From the IMG/VR virus record IMGVR_UViG_3300013108_000468, positions 1-64,000 of that record: a DNA stretch of 64,000 bases; one strand, written 5' to 3'. The notes under the pieces were generated by a model. The model made no database searches. It had not been told where the DNA came from and was given only the letters and a program-made list of their open reading frames with translations. This DNA comes from a virus. The position numbers and the translations under genes are program-made. Positions 16,499 through 24,956 of the stretch are shown piece by piece; position 1 is the first letter of the stretch; every line of letters starts with the position of its first letter.

Positions 16499-16939
16499 AT
16501 GCGGGACCCTGATGTAAAAAACACGCTAAACGACATCGAAGACTACACACTGGCTTCAGTTGCGCCTTTTATGAGGTATACCTTCTCCTCAGCAGTAAAA
16601 TACGGCTACAAGGAGTACGAGAGCCCCGATAGTTACACGACGTACCTTATGTTCGCCCATGAGGACAGAGTTCTCTTTTACGGAGTTGATAGCCCAAAAA
16701 AGAAATTCCTCGTGCCTATAATGGGTGATACCGAAGAAGAGTCGCTTCTTACTTTATTTGAGCCTTGCTTGTTTGCGCGGAAGGGGACGCTTACAGACGC
16801 AGAGCTTCAAGATATTGTTTATTCTGATTCCGATCAGAATATAGAGGAGCTAGAAGCCGTTACCCCCTCAGATGAGGAATCGGATAAAGACTTCTTCCTC
16901 CGTAATGCAATGTGGCTTCTAAACCCGATGGTGCATTAA
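16499..16939 (+). CDS. hypothetical acidic protein
   Basis: A 146-residue protein with the start at 16499, eight bases after AGGAGG. A GTG six bases earlier is less well placed. Acidic, with a C-terminal Asp/Glu-rich stretch. Followed by a strong terminator. Family unknown. Confidence 0.65.
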   Translation: MRDPDVKNTLNDIEDYTLASVAPFMRYTFSSAVKYGYKEYESPDSYTTYLMFAHEDRVLFYGVDSPKKKFLVPIMGDTEEESLLTLFEPCLFARKGTLTDAELQDIVYSDSDQNIEELEAVTPSDEESDKDFFLRNAMWLLNPMVH

Positions 16940-16978
16940 CCCCCTTCCCAAATATTGTCGGATTAGAAGCTTCCTAAT

Positions 16979-17015
16979 GGGGCGGCTCTGTTAACGCAGA
17001 GTCGCCCTTACTTTT
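16979..17015 (+). terminator. Rho-independent terminator
   Basis: GGGCGGCTCTG pairs with CAGAGTCGCCC, followed closely by a T-rich tract that also carries the next promoter-like element. Confidence 0.75.
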
Positions 17016-17016
17016 T

Positions 17017-17024
17017 GGAATAAG
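17017..17024 (+). promoter_or_regulatory. GGAATAAG promoter-like element
   Basis: GGAATAAG directly after the terminator T-run and 20 bases before the start at 17044, where SD is GGAGG. Confidence 0.4.
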
Positions 17025-17043
17025 TATTATGGAGGTGTTTATC

Positions 17044-17265
17044 ATGAACATTAATACTTTTGGATTCCTAGTGAGTCTGCACGTTGTGGCCTTTATCTCG
17101 TTAATTGTTTTTGCTTTCTTCCCCACTCCGGAATTGGGGCTGAGGCTTTCTGTATCGGCGGTGGGGGGAATCTCAATATTCCTCCTATTGCTAAGCGATG
17201 CGAATTTTCGAGAGGGGTACATCGAAGGACTCCATGAAGGATACGAAGACTACGAGAACGGCTAA
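17044..17265 (+). CDS. small membrane protein with two spans
   Basis: A 73-residue protein. The start at 17044 follows GGAGGTGTTTATC. Two hydrophobic helices (residues 5-27 and 35-52) are followed by an acidic tail rich in Glu and Tyr (EGLHEGYEDYENG). Function unknown. Confidence 0.6.
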   Translation: MNINTFGFLVSLHVVAFISLIVFAFFPTPELGLRLSVSAVGGISIFLLLLSDANFREGYIEGLHEGYEDYENG

Positions 17266-17315
17266 GCGTCGATGTGGATTACGAGACGCGAGTCCCTCGC
17301 ATAAGTGGGGCGGAA

Positions 17316-17341
17316 AAGGGGGCCAAGTGCTCCCTTTTTTT
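17316..17341 (+). terminator. Rho-independent terminator
   Basis: AGGGGGC pairs with GCTCCCT (one G-U), followed by seven T. It separates the membrane gene from the next transcription unit. Confidence 0.7.
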
Positions 17342-17366
17342 ACCCGCAATAGTCCTAATCTTTTTT

Positions 17367-17374
17367 GAGATAAG
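17367..17374 (+). promoter_or_regulatory. GAGATAAG promoter-like element
   Basis: GAGATAAG followed by AACTG, 40 bases upstream of the start at 17415. Confidence 0.4.
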
Positions 17375-17414
17375 AACTGTGCTGGGGAGCCTTTGGCACC
17401 CACAAGGAGGAACA

Positions 17415-17717
17415 ATGTACAACCCCGAAATACACAAACATAAGTATCACAAATTCATGAATCTCAAGGACGGAGAAATCTTCGCGTTAGAAGAAGTCCT
17501 CTACTTTGTCTGGTCCCAATTGCTAGCGGATGCAGAACCAGATGGGAGAATGAGTGATGCTCCTTTTGAGGAAGGGCTGGAGCTAAATCCAAGAGCCCTA
17601 TTTGAGATGGTGGACTATTTACAAACCTTCATAAAGTCTGAGCGCCGCCGAAGGGAGAAGGGTTCTTGGCTAACGAAAGAGGAAAGAAAAGAGATTGCCA
17701 AAACGGGGAGTCTCTAA
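17415..17717 (+). CDS. hypothetical protein
   Basis: A 100-residue helical protein with a strong AAGGAGG site. The middle is acidic and the C-terminus basic (SERRRREKG). It is a single-gene unit with its own promoter-like element and terminator. Family unknown. Confidence 0.6.
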   Translation: MYNPEIHKHKYHKFMNLKDGEIFALEEVLYFVWSQLLADAEPDGRMSDAPFEEGLELNPRALFEMVDYLQTFIKSERRRREKGSWLTKEERKEIAKTGSL

Positions 17718-17731
17718 TCCCACAAGAAAGA

Positions 17732-17755
17732 AGGGCAAGGATTGCCCTCTTTTTT
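17732..17755 (+). terminator. Rho-independent terminator
   Basis: AGGGCAA pairs with TTGCCCT around GGA, then a T-run. Confidence 0.8.
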
Positions 17756-17780
17756 ACGTGCAAAACAGGGGCTCTTTTTA

Positions 17781-17790
17781 GGGATAAGAA
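17781..17790 (+). promoter_or_regulatory. GGGATAAG promoter-like element
   Basis: GGGATAAGAA between a terminator and the start at 17847, about 60 bases upstream. Confidence 0.5.
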
Positions 17791-17846
17791 TAGTGAAGGG
17801 AGGATTACCTCCTTCCGAAAAACCTATTTCCTTTAAGGGGACTGTT

Positions 17847-18302
17847 ATGAAAACCGAGACTAAAGAAAATCTTGCAATCGCTGGTGGATTCCTGGCCTTC
17901 TTGGCCGCTGCTGTTGGTATCTCTGTCCTGGATGAAAAAGCGGGTGGTCCCGAGGCTCGTCGTCTCCAGGCCAAGCGCGATGCGGCTCGTCGTGAGGCGC
18001 TCCTCCAGGAAATCCGGGAGCGGCAAGCAGAAGCTGACAACCTGAAGCCCTCTTTTGAGGGTCTTATGGATGCTCTGGCGGGACGTTCGTCTTCCCGTCT
18101 TCTCGTGGACCGCATTGAAGCGATGGACGACGACTACGACAAGCGTCGTCTTCTCCGTGACTGGGTTCACAGCGGTCGTCGTCTTGATCCAATCGAAGCT
18201 GCGGACATCCGCTCTTCGTTCGATTGGATTAGGCGAGAGGACAACGACCTGCTGAGCGTTGCGTGCGGAAGCCGCACAAACCGCACTTTCGCAAGGCGGT
18301 AG
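17847..18302 (+). CDS. membrane-anchored coiled-coil protein
   Basis: A 151-residue protein. The start at 17847 follows AAGGGG. Residues 9-26 are a transmembrane segment (AIAGGFLAFLAAAVGISV). The rest is charged and helical with many Arg (KRDAARREALLQEIRER), probably a coiled coil on one face of the membrane. This plan resembles inner-membrane spanins, but a lysis role is not supported by its context. A long hairpin follows. Confidence 0.6.
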   Translation: MKTETKENLAIAGGFLAFLAAAVGISVLDEKAGGPEARRLQAKRDAARREALLQEIRERQAEADNLKPSFEGLMDALAGRSSSRLLVDRIEAMDDDYDKRRLLRDWVHSGRRLDPIEAADIRSSFDWIRREDNDLLSVACGSRTNRTFARR

Positions 18303-18324
18303 TACCGGCCCTATGGGGGGCCAC

Positions 18325-18379
18325 GTGGGGGAGGTATTCGGAATCGGGGACGCGAGTCCCCCCGAGTACCTCCCCCCAC
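18325..18379 (+). terminator. long GC-rich hairpin
   Basis: GTGGGGGAGGTA pairs with TACCTCCCCCCAC, with an inner CGGGG/CCCCG-type stem. A short T-rich stretch follows. Probably a terminator. Confidence 0.6.
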
Positions 18380-18408
18380 TTGTTTATTCTATTACCGGGA
18401 AAAGACAC

Positions 18409-18903
18409 ATGCCAACCTACTGCTTTGAGTCTGACGAAGTGTTGAAGTACTTCTATGTGTCCGAACAGGAAAATAATGACATTACGTTCTCAATGAGAAC
18501 CAATAAGTGTCAGCATCTCTGGTTAGTCCCTAGTTATTCTCCACGGTCCCAGAAACTTTTTCTGGGTTCCCCAGCCCAACCATCGTCTGACCTTGGGGAT
18601 CTCATTGGTTCTAGACCTATTGCCTTTGGGCATGGCTCTCACAAGCAAACAAAAGTTGGGTGGTACGACAAAAACGAAAGACTCTGTGACTACGACCTCC
18701 CCATAGTTGCGTGGCCTGGGGAGCATAAAGAACTATCTATTCTGCCCGTAAGGGCTCTCAGGGAGCGAAAGGCCGAGTTCACTATCAGTACTTGGCTATT
18801 CACCCTTTTCACAAACCGTGGACATCTGACCACACAAATCAAAACCGCCTCGACACAGTCGAGTCAATCTATATTCATGTATTACATGGGTAGAAGGAGT
18901 TAG
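18409..18903 (+). CDS. hypothetical protein
   Basis: A 164-residue soluble protein starting MPTYCFESDEVLKYFYV after a weak GGGAAAAG site. An open frame extends upstream through the hairpin but lacks a ribosome site. It ends two bases before the phosphatase gene, so the two probably share an mRNA. No family recognised. Confidence 0.55.
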   Translation: MPTYCFESDEVLKYFYVSEQENNDITFSMRTNKCQHLWLVPSYSPRSQKLFLGSPAQPSSDLGDLIGSRPIAFGHGSHKQTKVGWYDKNERLCDYDLPIVAWPGEHKELSILPVRALRERKAEFTISTWLFTLFTNRGHLTTQIKTASTQSSQSIFMYYMGRRS

Positions 18904-18905
18904 TT

Positions 18906-19679
18906 ATGGCAACAGTTATTATTGGTGATGTTCATGGATGTCTGGAGGAGCTTGCTGCTCTTTTGCCGGAAGTCCGCAGGAAGACAGACACAGTGGAGGA
19001 GATCATCTTCGTGGGAGACCTCGTTGATAAAGGCCCTCACAGTGTTCAAACTCTTCGATACGTCAGACAGCTATCGGAAGACCTAAAGGTCACAATCGTG
19101 GAGGGCAACCACGAGAACAAGAACTTCAGGTTCTGGAAGAAGGCTGAAGCCGGTGACGCGGTGAAGGCTATGGAGATGAAGGGGTCGGATGAGCTTGCCA
19201 AGATCATGGAGCACGCTGACCTCGAACTCCGTGACTGGCTTCGGGATAAGGTTGTACCCTATGCGGTTCGGCCTGAACTTGGGATTGTTGTGGTGCATGG
19301 TGGGATAACCCCTACCGTCGCGGAGCTTCCTGAAGACCCAAGTGACCTCGTCGGGAAGAATAAGAAGCGGGTACTACGAAGCATGTATATCCGTTATATT
19401 AATGACGAGGGTGTGATGATTCCTTTCGGACAGGAGCAATCTGGAGACAAGTTCTGGTGTGAAAAGTATGATGGTCGATTTGGCCATGTGTACTTCGGCC
19501 ACCAGCCCTGGTTGAAGGATGGTCCTGAGTACTTTGAGCACGCAACGGGAATTGATCTTGGCTGTGTTCACGGGGGTAACCTGTGCGCGGCCATTATTCG
19601 AGGCTCGCTACTTTCTCAGAGGGAATTCGTCACAGTCCCAGCGGGCAAGGAGTACTGCCCTCCCATCCTAGCGGACTAA
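18906..19679 (+). CDS. PPP-family phosphatase (ApaH / Ser-Thr phosphatase-like)
   Basis: A 257-residue metallophosphatase. Signature blocks in order: GDVHGC at the N-terminus, GDLVDKGPHS, GNHE, VVVHGG, GHQPW and IDLGCVHGG at the C-terminus, all diagnostic of the PPP family. Bacterial and phage relatives include lambda protein phosphatase and diadenosine tetraphosphatase. The substrate cannot be decided from sequence. It has no signal peptide and should be cytoplasmic. Ends at a strong terminator. Confidence 0.92.
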   Translation: MATVIIGDVHGCLEELAALLPEVRRKTDTVEEIIFVGDLVDKGPHSVQTLRYVRQLSEDLKVTIVEGNHENKNFRFWKKAEAGDAVKAMEMKGSDELAKIMEHADLELRDWLRDKVVPYAVRPELGIVVVHGGITPTVAELPEDPSDLVGKNKKRVLRSMYIRYINDEGVMIPFGQEQSGDKFWCEKYDGRFGHVYFGHQPWLKDGPEYFEHATGIDLGCVHGGNLCAAIIRGSLLSQREFVTVPAGKEYCPPILAD

Positions 19680-19717
19680 CCTCCCCTCCCCGCCTAACGC
19701 CCGTCCGGGCACCCCAA

Positions 19718-19759
19718 GGGGGGTCAGCACTTTTGTGCTGGCCTCCCTTTCTATTTTTT
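19718..19759 (+). terminator. Rho-independent terminator
   Basis: GGGGGTCAGCAC pairs with GTGCTGGCCTCCC around TTTT, followed by T-rich sequence. Confidence 0.8.
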
Positions 19760-19811
19760 TATTTATTACTGATCTTCTTCATGACTTATTACTTGCTATA
19801 TCATTTAGAGT

Positions 19812-20990
19812 ATGGGGAGAGTTTTAGTAATAGTTGGAATATTACTGGTCTCGGCAGGCTGTCAGGAGGAGTATACCCTCCATAGTCTGCGCTGCCACCA
19901 ACCCTGTTATACCGGCCCACCAGAGACAGAAAACGTAGGCGAATGTAAGTCCGGGTACCCCATATGCGAAAATGAACAAATTATTAGCTGTAATAATGAG
20001 GTTCTGCCCGATGATGAATATTGTGACGGCCTCGATAATGACTGCAATGGGACAGTAGACGACTACGTTCTAGACGAGGACGATGGGCAAAGCTGTGGTG
20101 TGGACATTGGGGAATGCTCTAGTGGTGTATACATGTGTACCAATGGTGGTATTGCCTGCGTGGGGGCCATCGGGGGATTTGAGGAGACCTGCAACGGGTT
20201 AGATGACGACTGCAACGGTCTCGTTGACGACGGGATAGCTATTACCGAAACATGTTACACAGGAGACCTAGACGATCTTCTCGCACCAAACACTGAGTGT
20301 CATGCGGGTGTTTGGGTTTGCTCGCAAGGTGAGGAGGTATGTGCGAATGAGCAGCTTCCTACAGAGGAAATATGTGACGAGAAAGACAACGACTGTGATG
20401 GGTTTATTGACGAGGACCTAAATGAGGGCGAGGAAGTAGATATAGTTTTCGTAATAGACAGGTCCGGTTCGATGGGTACGCACTTCGCAAGCGTAGCAAA
20501 TGCGGCGCAACTATTCGCTGCATCCTTCACCGGGGTGCCCGAATTCCAATTCGCTGTAGTTGGTATACCTCATACACCCGGAACAGACGCAGTGGAAGTC
20601 CTGCTAGACTTCACTGACGCCGCCACATTCGTGACCACACTAGCGACAATGACCACGACTGGCGGGGGCGCTGAGGCAAGCTACGACGCGCTGTATACAG
20701 CATCTAATGGTGACCTTGGGCTCTCGTGGCGCGGGGGTGACACCAGGAAATACGTAGTCCTATTTACAGACGAGGCAGCGCAAAGCTACGTGTCCCCAGA
20801 GCTAACCGAAACAGATGTAGCGAATGAACTGGTATCTGAAGATATAACATTCTTTGGATTTATTACACCGACATACACCAGTCAATTTGATAATATCGCT
20901 GATGACACGGGTGGAGATATCTACTACCTTGGATCTTCAGCAGACATGGAAGATGACTTAGCCACAATCTTTAACGATGAGTGCTGGTAG
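19812..20990 (+). CDS. lipoprotein with MopE-type Asp/Cys repeats and a VWA domain
   Basis: A 392-residue secreted protein. Residues 1-17 are a lipoprotein-like signal ending VSAGC. Between residues 20 and 205 lie paired-Cys segments and three acidic repeats of the form CDGLDNDCNGxVDD (YCDGLDNDCNG, TCNGLDDDCNG, ICDEKDNDCDG), the putative metal-binding motif known from MopE and common in Myxococcota and related diderms. Residues about 210-390 are a VWA domain with MIDAS DRSGSMG and later acidic metal ligands. It is likely displayed on a membrane or on the virion. The start has a poor ribosome site. Phage carriage is unusual and hints at the host lineage. Confidence 0.85.
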   Translation: MGRVLVIVGILLVSAGCQEEYTLHSLRCHQPCYTGPPETENVGECKSGYPICENEQIISCNNEVLPDDEYCDGLDNDCNGTVDDYVLDEDDGQSCGVDIGECSSGVYMCTNGGIACVGAIGGFEETCNGLDDDCNGLVDDGIAITETCYTGDLDDLLAPNTECHAGVWVCSQGEEVCANEQLPTEEICDEKDNDCDGFIDEDLNEGEEVDIVFVIDRSGSMGTHFASVANAAQLFAASFTGVPEFQFAVVGIPHTPGTDAVEVLLDFTDAATFVTTLATMTTTGGGAEASYDALYTASNGDLGLSWRGGDTRKYVVLFTDEAAQSYVSPELTETDVANELVSEDITFFGFITPTYTSQFDNIADDTGGDIYYLGSSADMEDDLATIFNDECW

Positions 20991-21017
20991 AAGGATAGTA
21001 AACCATAAGGACCAAAA

Positions 21018-21224
21018 ATGCGCCGTCCAGACACAGGCCCAGTGCCAGAAGAAATTATTACCGAAAAAGAAGTCAAGGCATGGATGCGCAAAGCAAGTCT
21101 CAGAGAACTAAACATCTTCACGGATAAGAATGCCTTCATTGTCCTTCTCTGTCGGGCTTTACTGAGAGCCTGGAAAGAACTTGGTTGGGACAAAGACCGC
21201 CCTGACAAGCCCTGCAAAAAGTAG
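21018..21224 (+). CDS. small hypothetical protein
   Basis: A 68-residue protein, helical, starting MRRPDTGPVPEEIITEKEV after a weak AAGGAC site and close behind the lipoprotein gene. Basic C-terminus. Family unknown. Confidence 0.55.
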   Translation: MRRPDTGPVPEEIITEKEVKAWMRKASLRELNIFTDKNAFIVLLCRALLRAWKELGWDKDRPDKPCKK

Positions 21225-21234
21225 TAACACCCTG

Positions 21235-21242
21235 GGTATAAG
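21235..21242 (+). promoter_or_regulatory. GGTATAAG promoter-like element
   Basis: CCTGGGTATAAGA, identical over 13 bases to the element at 48711-48723. It lies about 40 bases upstream of the start at 21284. Confidence 0.55.
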
Positions 21243-21283
21243 AGTTGTGCAAGAAGCACACTTACTTTCCTAGGAGGGAAACT

Positions 21284-21874
21284 ATGACTAAGTTTGGAAT
21301 CAGTTCTATTTGTTCTGCTTTTGGTAATAACGTAATCGGCACTCGTGTCATGAACCAAGGCGACTTTCTCGCTGTGGTTGATGAGGCCCTTCAGTCACAC
21401 GACACTTCTGGTGACCGTGTTGAGGGGCAACACTTTGTGCAACTCCCCGAGGCCGCTGTCAGCATGGTGTCCGCCGGTGTTGGTCGGGTGGAAGGTCAAC
21501 CGGTCGAGCACTTCGTTGTCCGTGAACATCGCGGTGAGGTTAACTGCTATCTTCACCGCGCCCATGCGGCTGATGCGGATGGTGTTGCAGCTATCGTCTA
21601 CACCTGGGATGCCTACGCGGCTGACCCGGAGGTGGATGTGTTAGCCCCTGAGAATGCTGCAATGCAGTGTGACGGGGTTACCCATGTCATCGTCGCCGTT
21701 CTCGCCTTCGCCGGTCCCCAGTCTCCGCTGACGACTCACCGCTTCGTTTCCAACCTCGCTGGTGGGAACAAGGAAGCCTTGGAGTGGGATGCTAATGAGA
21801 TTCGGAGTCGCGCTGAGGTAATCAACAGCTACTGGTCTGAATGGCGAGTGGTTGCTGACCACCACGAGGTGTAG
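21284..21874 (+). CDS. hypothetical protein
   Basis: A 196-residue acidic soluble protein, starting MTKFGISSICSAFG after TAGGAGGGAAACT. It is Val/Ala-rich with predicted alternating strands and helices. Codon use is G/C-ending like the Ro60 gene, which suggests high expression. Family unknown. Confidence 0.65.
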   Translation: MTKFGISSICSAFGNNVIGTRVMNQGDFLAVVDEALQSHDTSGDRVEGQHFVQLPEAAVSMVSAGVGRVEGQPVEHFVVREHRGEVNCYLHRAHAADADGVAAIVYTWDAYAADPEVDVLAPENAAMQCDGVTHVIVAVLAFAGPQSPLTTHRFVSNLAGGNKEALEWDANEIRSRAEVINSYWSEWRVVADHHEV

Positions 21875-21876
21875 CT

Positions 21877-21996
21877 ATGAAAGAGCTACTGGAGCTTTAC
21901 CGAGAGGACCCTAAAACATTCTGGCAGGAGCTTGGCGGGGCATGCTTTATCATGGTGGGTCTGTATGTGTTCACCGTGTTGATGTTCTGCATGTAG
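21877..21996 (+). CDS. small single-span membrane peptide
   Basis: A 39-residue ORF starting two bases after the previous stop. Residues 19-38 are hydrophobic (GGACFIMVGLYVFTVLMFCM). Probably translated by coupling. Confidence 0.5.
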   Translation: MKELLELYREDPKTFWQELGGACFIMVGLYVFTVLMFCM

Positions 21997-22046
21997 ACGA
22001 GCGGTGAGCAGGTCATGCTGCTTATAAAGAACGCCGTTTGTCGGAA

Positions 22047-22076
22047 GTCGGGGGAGCAATCCCCCGGCTTTTTTTA
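22047..22076 (+). terminator. Rho-independent terminator (rightward)
   Basis: TCGGGGG pairs with CCCCCGG, followed by seven T. It closes the rightward block that began near 15.7 kb. Confidence 0.85.
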
Positions 22077-22083
22077 CCTAGCA

Positions 22084-22120
22084 CAAAAAAGGACGGGGCA
22101 GCATAAGCCACCCCGCCCCG
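22084..22120 (-). terminator. Rho-independent terminator (leftward)
   Basis: On the minus strand CGGGGCGGGGTGG pairs imperfectly with a GCCCCGTCC arm, followed by six T. It ends the leftward fibre transcript. Confidence 0.75.
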
Positions 22121-22146
22121 AATAGTAGAACTATTACTTGGTTATA

Positions 22147-23535
22147 TTACTTCATGATCCAACCCATTGCACCAGCATGGATGAAGGTAACGCAGGCATC
22201 ATCAAGGTCTAACGTGTACCCATCAGTGTTACCGTCAATGGCAATATTGCCACCAGAAACAGTAACAGAGTAGCCATTAGTCTTGGTGAGCTTCAGAATA
22301 ATCTGACTGCCCTCAAGATCACATCTTCCCGTAGGCTCGCAACGCTCCACTGTAGGGTCCTTGGTGTAGTCTCTATCACGATGGAAGCGACCTTCATCGG
22401 GAAGTCGGAACACAACGTCAGCGGATAGCGGCTGCATAACAAAGTTATGTCGCTCACTTCTGCCAAAGTCACATTCATACTTCTCGTCACCAGAGATGGT
22501 TTCCCAACTGTACAAAGCGTCCTCAAGTTCATGAATCCTGCGATCCATGATCTTCAAGATCGTTTTGTCCATGCTCATACTGAACGCTCTGTCCTTATCG
22601 GCCTGCGAGGTCACCTGTTGGTAATTACTCTCAATCTTGCCCTTATTGGAAAGAGTGCGGTCACTGTTCAACTGGATATTTGCATCCTGCTGCGCATTCA
22701 GCTTACCGGAGTTCTTGATATGGGCATCGACCTTCTTATTGATCTGATTCGCATTTGTCGCAATCTGCCTTCCAAGTTCCGCATCGGCCTCTTTGGATTC
22801 AGTACGCACCGCAGCAAACTCAGCCACCGCCTCAGCACGCAACGTCTCTTCCGCATCCTCAAGATCAGAAGCGACAGCAGCAGTAGCTGTTGCAGCATCC
22901 TTTCTCGCGGAGTCAACCGCAGCTTTAAGCTCAGCATCAGTAGCAAGCTCTTCACCAACAAACTTGGCAACGTCAACGAAGCCAGTAGCCGGATCACCAG
23001 TACTTAACTGGACCAGATTGGAAGCGTCATTGTAGACACAGTTCCCTTCTGGCTGCTCTTGCAAGTCCCAACCACCCTCAGTTTTCTGAGCGATGTACCC
23101 AGCGTAACCATTGAAGGGGTCTTCAGGCTGTGCTGGTGAGTCTCCAAGTGGCTTGACGATGAAACGATCACCGGTCTGCGGGGCAGGTGCCTCACTAGCG
23201 TACTTGTAAGCACCGTCTACAGATTCGACCCACGAAACTTGTAGTCCCGCGAACCGCTCCACCATTGACGCGCTAAGCTCTTCGAGCTTTTCAGTAAGCG
23301 ATGCATCAGCGGCTCCAAAAGCCTCTGTAATCTTAGCGTCAGCAGCCTTAAAATCCTTTCGGATCTTAGTGTCCATCGCTCCGCGCTTTTTAGCCTCTTC
23401 AGCGACAGCCGCTTCCAGCGTAGACTTTACGGAACCAAGTTCAGTCTGGTTGACTAGATCTAGCCCACCTTCGTGCTCCTTGTTCCGAGCCGCCTGCTCG
23501 ATTTGTTCCCTTAATACTCTCAATTTATGTGACAT
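22147..23535 (-). CDS. tail fibre-like coiled-coil protein with DUF2793-type domain
   Basis: A 462-residue protein. Residues 1-95 are a heptad-rich coiled coil. Residues about 100-175 (TGDRFIVKPLG ... GGWDLQEQPEGN) match the Gly/Trp-rich DUF2793-like domain typical of phage fibres. Residues 185-335 are a second long Ala/Glu coiled coil. The C-terminal 120 residues are beta-rich and end DDACVTFIHAGAMGWIMK, a common closing pattern of trimeric fibre tips. Strong AGGAGG ribosome site. Likely a host-contacting fibre or fibre-associated protein outside the cell. Confidence 0.75.
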   Translation of the reverse strand: MSHKLRVLREQIEQAARNKEHEGGLDLVNQTELGSVKSTLEAAVAEEAKKRGAMDTKIRKDFKAADAKITEAFGAADASLTEKLEELSASMVERFAGLQVSWVESVDGAYKYASEAPAPQTGDRFIVKPLGDSPAQPEDPFNGYAGYIAQKTEGGWDLQEQPEGNCVYNDASNLVQLSTGDPATGFVDVAKFVGEELATDAELKAAVDSARKDAATATAAVASDLEDAEETLRAEAVAEFAAVRTESKEADAELGRQIATNANQINKKVDAHIKNSGKLNAQQDANIQLNSDRTLSNKGKIESNYQQVTSQADKDRAFSMSMDKTILKIMDRRIHELEDALYSWETISGDEKYECDFGRSERHNFVMQPLSADVVFRLPDEGRFHRDRDYTKDPTVERCEPTGRCDLEGSQIILKLTKTNGYSVTVSGGNIAIDGNTDGYTLDLDDACVTFIHAGAMGWIMK

Positions 23536-23663
23536 AATTTACCTCCTCATCGGTATTGTTAGCGTCACTAACAGTATTCACGTAGAGGGCCCCTCACCAT
23601 GAGGGCATCAGTGTTCTAACTAGGCTCTAATTAATTAGAACCTTGACGTTCCCACTACGAGAA

Positions 23664-23707
23664 TTCCTACTTATAGTTTTACAGCTACAAGTAACGACGA
23701 GGAAGAA
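23664..23707 (-). repeat. copy 1 of a diverged 45-base element
   Basis: Reading leftward, CTTCCTCG is followed after 12 bases by GTAGCTGTAAAACTATAAGTAGGA. The copy at 24957-25002 reads the same way with GTAGTTGCTAAAACTATAGGTAGGA. The element lies 130 bases before the fibre gene start in a 212-base gap that otherwise holds only small hairpins (TGTTAG/CTAACA, GCCCTC/GAGGGC). Confidence 0.45.
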
Positions 23708-23747
23708 GTCCTATAAATTTATTACCGCGCTTTTAAGGTTAGGGCGC

Positions 23748-24719
23748 TCAATCGCCCAAAATAATTTTTGCCTCTACACGCTTCATAAGATCAGGCAATA
23801 AATTTACAGCAGATTTAACGCCAGCTTTGTAAAAATCAAACGCCTCAGATTCCGTGTAGTAAAATTGTGTCGCGTAGTCAGACCATTTATCTGGAGTCGG
23901 GGCATATACGATTTCTAAGTCTAACCCGGCTGAGCGCACGTCCTCAATGTCTTCGTGAATGTTTGCCTTTATAGCGGCCATACACCCACGAACAACTATT
24001 TTATGGAAAGGCTCTTTCTTAACAGAATGGTTATGCCCAGGTGTTGGATTATCCAAAATAACACCAATCACCAATGGGTTTCGCTTCTCCAGTTCAGGGA
24101 CAGCTAAAACAAAATCTGCGGGGAAGTACGACGAAACACCACCATCAACGAGAAGGTCTACGTCGAAACGATGCTCCAACGGCATGCCATCCTTAACGTA
24201 GTCTGGGTAATCGGCCTCATCAAAAGGAAATGGTGTAAACACGCCTGGGATACAACAGCTTCCTAAAGCAAACTTTCGCCACGCTTCGGGTGAAAGATCT
24301 TGGAGATTGCAAACAACCTCTTTCCCTTGCGTTAACGAGTAAGCGTTAATGTAGCAGGGAGCTTTGATTGGTTTTGGGAAAAAATTGGGTTTGCTTATGG
24401 CATGCTTGTATAGCTTGGGGGAGCTAATTATCCCACCATCCTTGAGCATGTAATACACGTGGCTTATTACTCGACATATGCTCCCACCAATCCGAGCGTG
24501 ACGAGAAAGGTTATCCGCCTCACTAAAAATGGTTAGCTCGTCAAACTCAACATCAGAAGCAAGCCAAGCGCCAACAAGGGCTCCTGCCGAGTCACCCGCA
24601 TAAGCAGCAACCTCAATGTCTCTTTCTTGTAGTGCCTTCTTTATCTCATTCGCTATCGCGTATAGATAAGGAAGCCTCCCTCCAGCACCACTTAGAACTA
24701 AGCAACAAGGTCTAGTCAT
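23748..24719 (-). CDS. patatin-like phospholipase
   Basis: A 323-residue protein of the patatin/ExoU lipase family. The oxyanion block is SGAGGRLPYLYAI, the nucleophile elbow is GDSAG (Ser in G-x-S-x-G), and the catalytic Asp lies in DGGVSSYFP, giving the Ser-Asp dyad. The start at 24719 is the ATG; an in-frame TTG nine bases earlier is less likely. It overlaps the upstream small gene by eight bases. Such enzymes cleave acyl chains from membrane lipids. In this late-looking leftward cluster near an endolysin and a small membrane protein, a role in lysis or membrane remodelling is plausible (inference). Confidence 0.85.
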   Translation of the reverse strand: MTRPCCLVLSGAGGRLPYLYAIANEIKKALQERDIEVAAYAGDSAGALVGAWLASDVEFDELTIFSEADNLSRHARIGGSICRVISHVYYMLKDGGIISSPKLYKHAISKPNFFPKPIKAPCYINAYSLTQGKEVVCNLQDLSPEAWRKFALGSCCIPGVFTPFPFDEADYPDYVKDGMPLEHRFDVDLLVDGGVSSYFPADFVLAVPELEKRNPLVIGVILDNPTPGHNHSVKKEPFHKIVVRGCMAAIKANIHEDIEDVRSAGLDLEIVYAPTPDKWSDYATQFYYTESEAFDFYKAGVKSAVNLLPDLMKRVEAKIILGD

Positions 24720-24951
24720 TTTCTGCAAACTTTAGATTCCACGGCCAATACCACGTGGGAATACCGTCAGGGGTTTTCACATAGACACGGTACGCCAAAT
24801 TATACAGGTGACCGCGTAAGTCAGTCACCTCAAAAGTATCTCCGACAAAGTCACCCTCTACAACTTCTACTAGTTGACCTATTTTTGGGTGGCAAACATC
24901 CACTCCGGAAAACCGTCCTGAATATTTCCTAAGTTTGCGGTACTCCGTCAT
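24712..24951 (-). CDS. small hypothetical protein, barrel-like
   Basis: A 79-residue basic protein after GTAGGAG. A segment (KIGQLVEVVEGDFVGDTFEV) resembles a KOW/SH3-like barrel. Overlaps the patatin gene start. Function unknown. Confidence 0.6.
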   Translation of the reverse strand: MTEYRKLRKYSGRFSGVDVCHPKIGQLVEVVEGDFVGDTFEVTDLRGHLYNLAYRVYVKTPDGIPTWYWPWNLKFAEND

Positions 24952-24956
24952 GAAAA

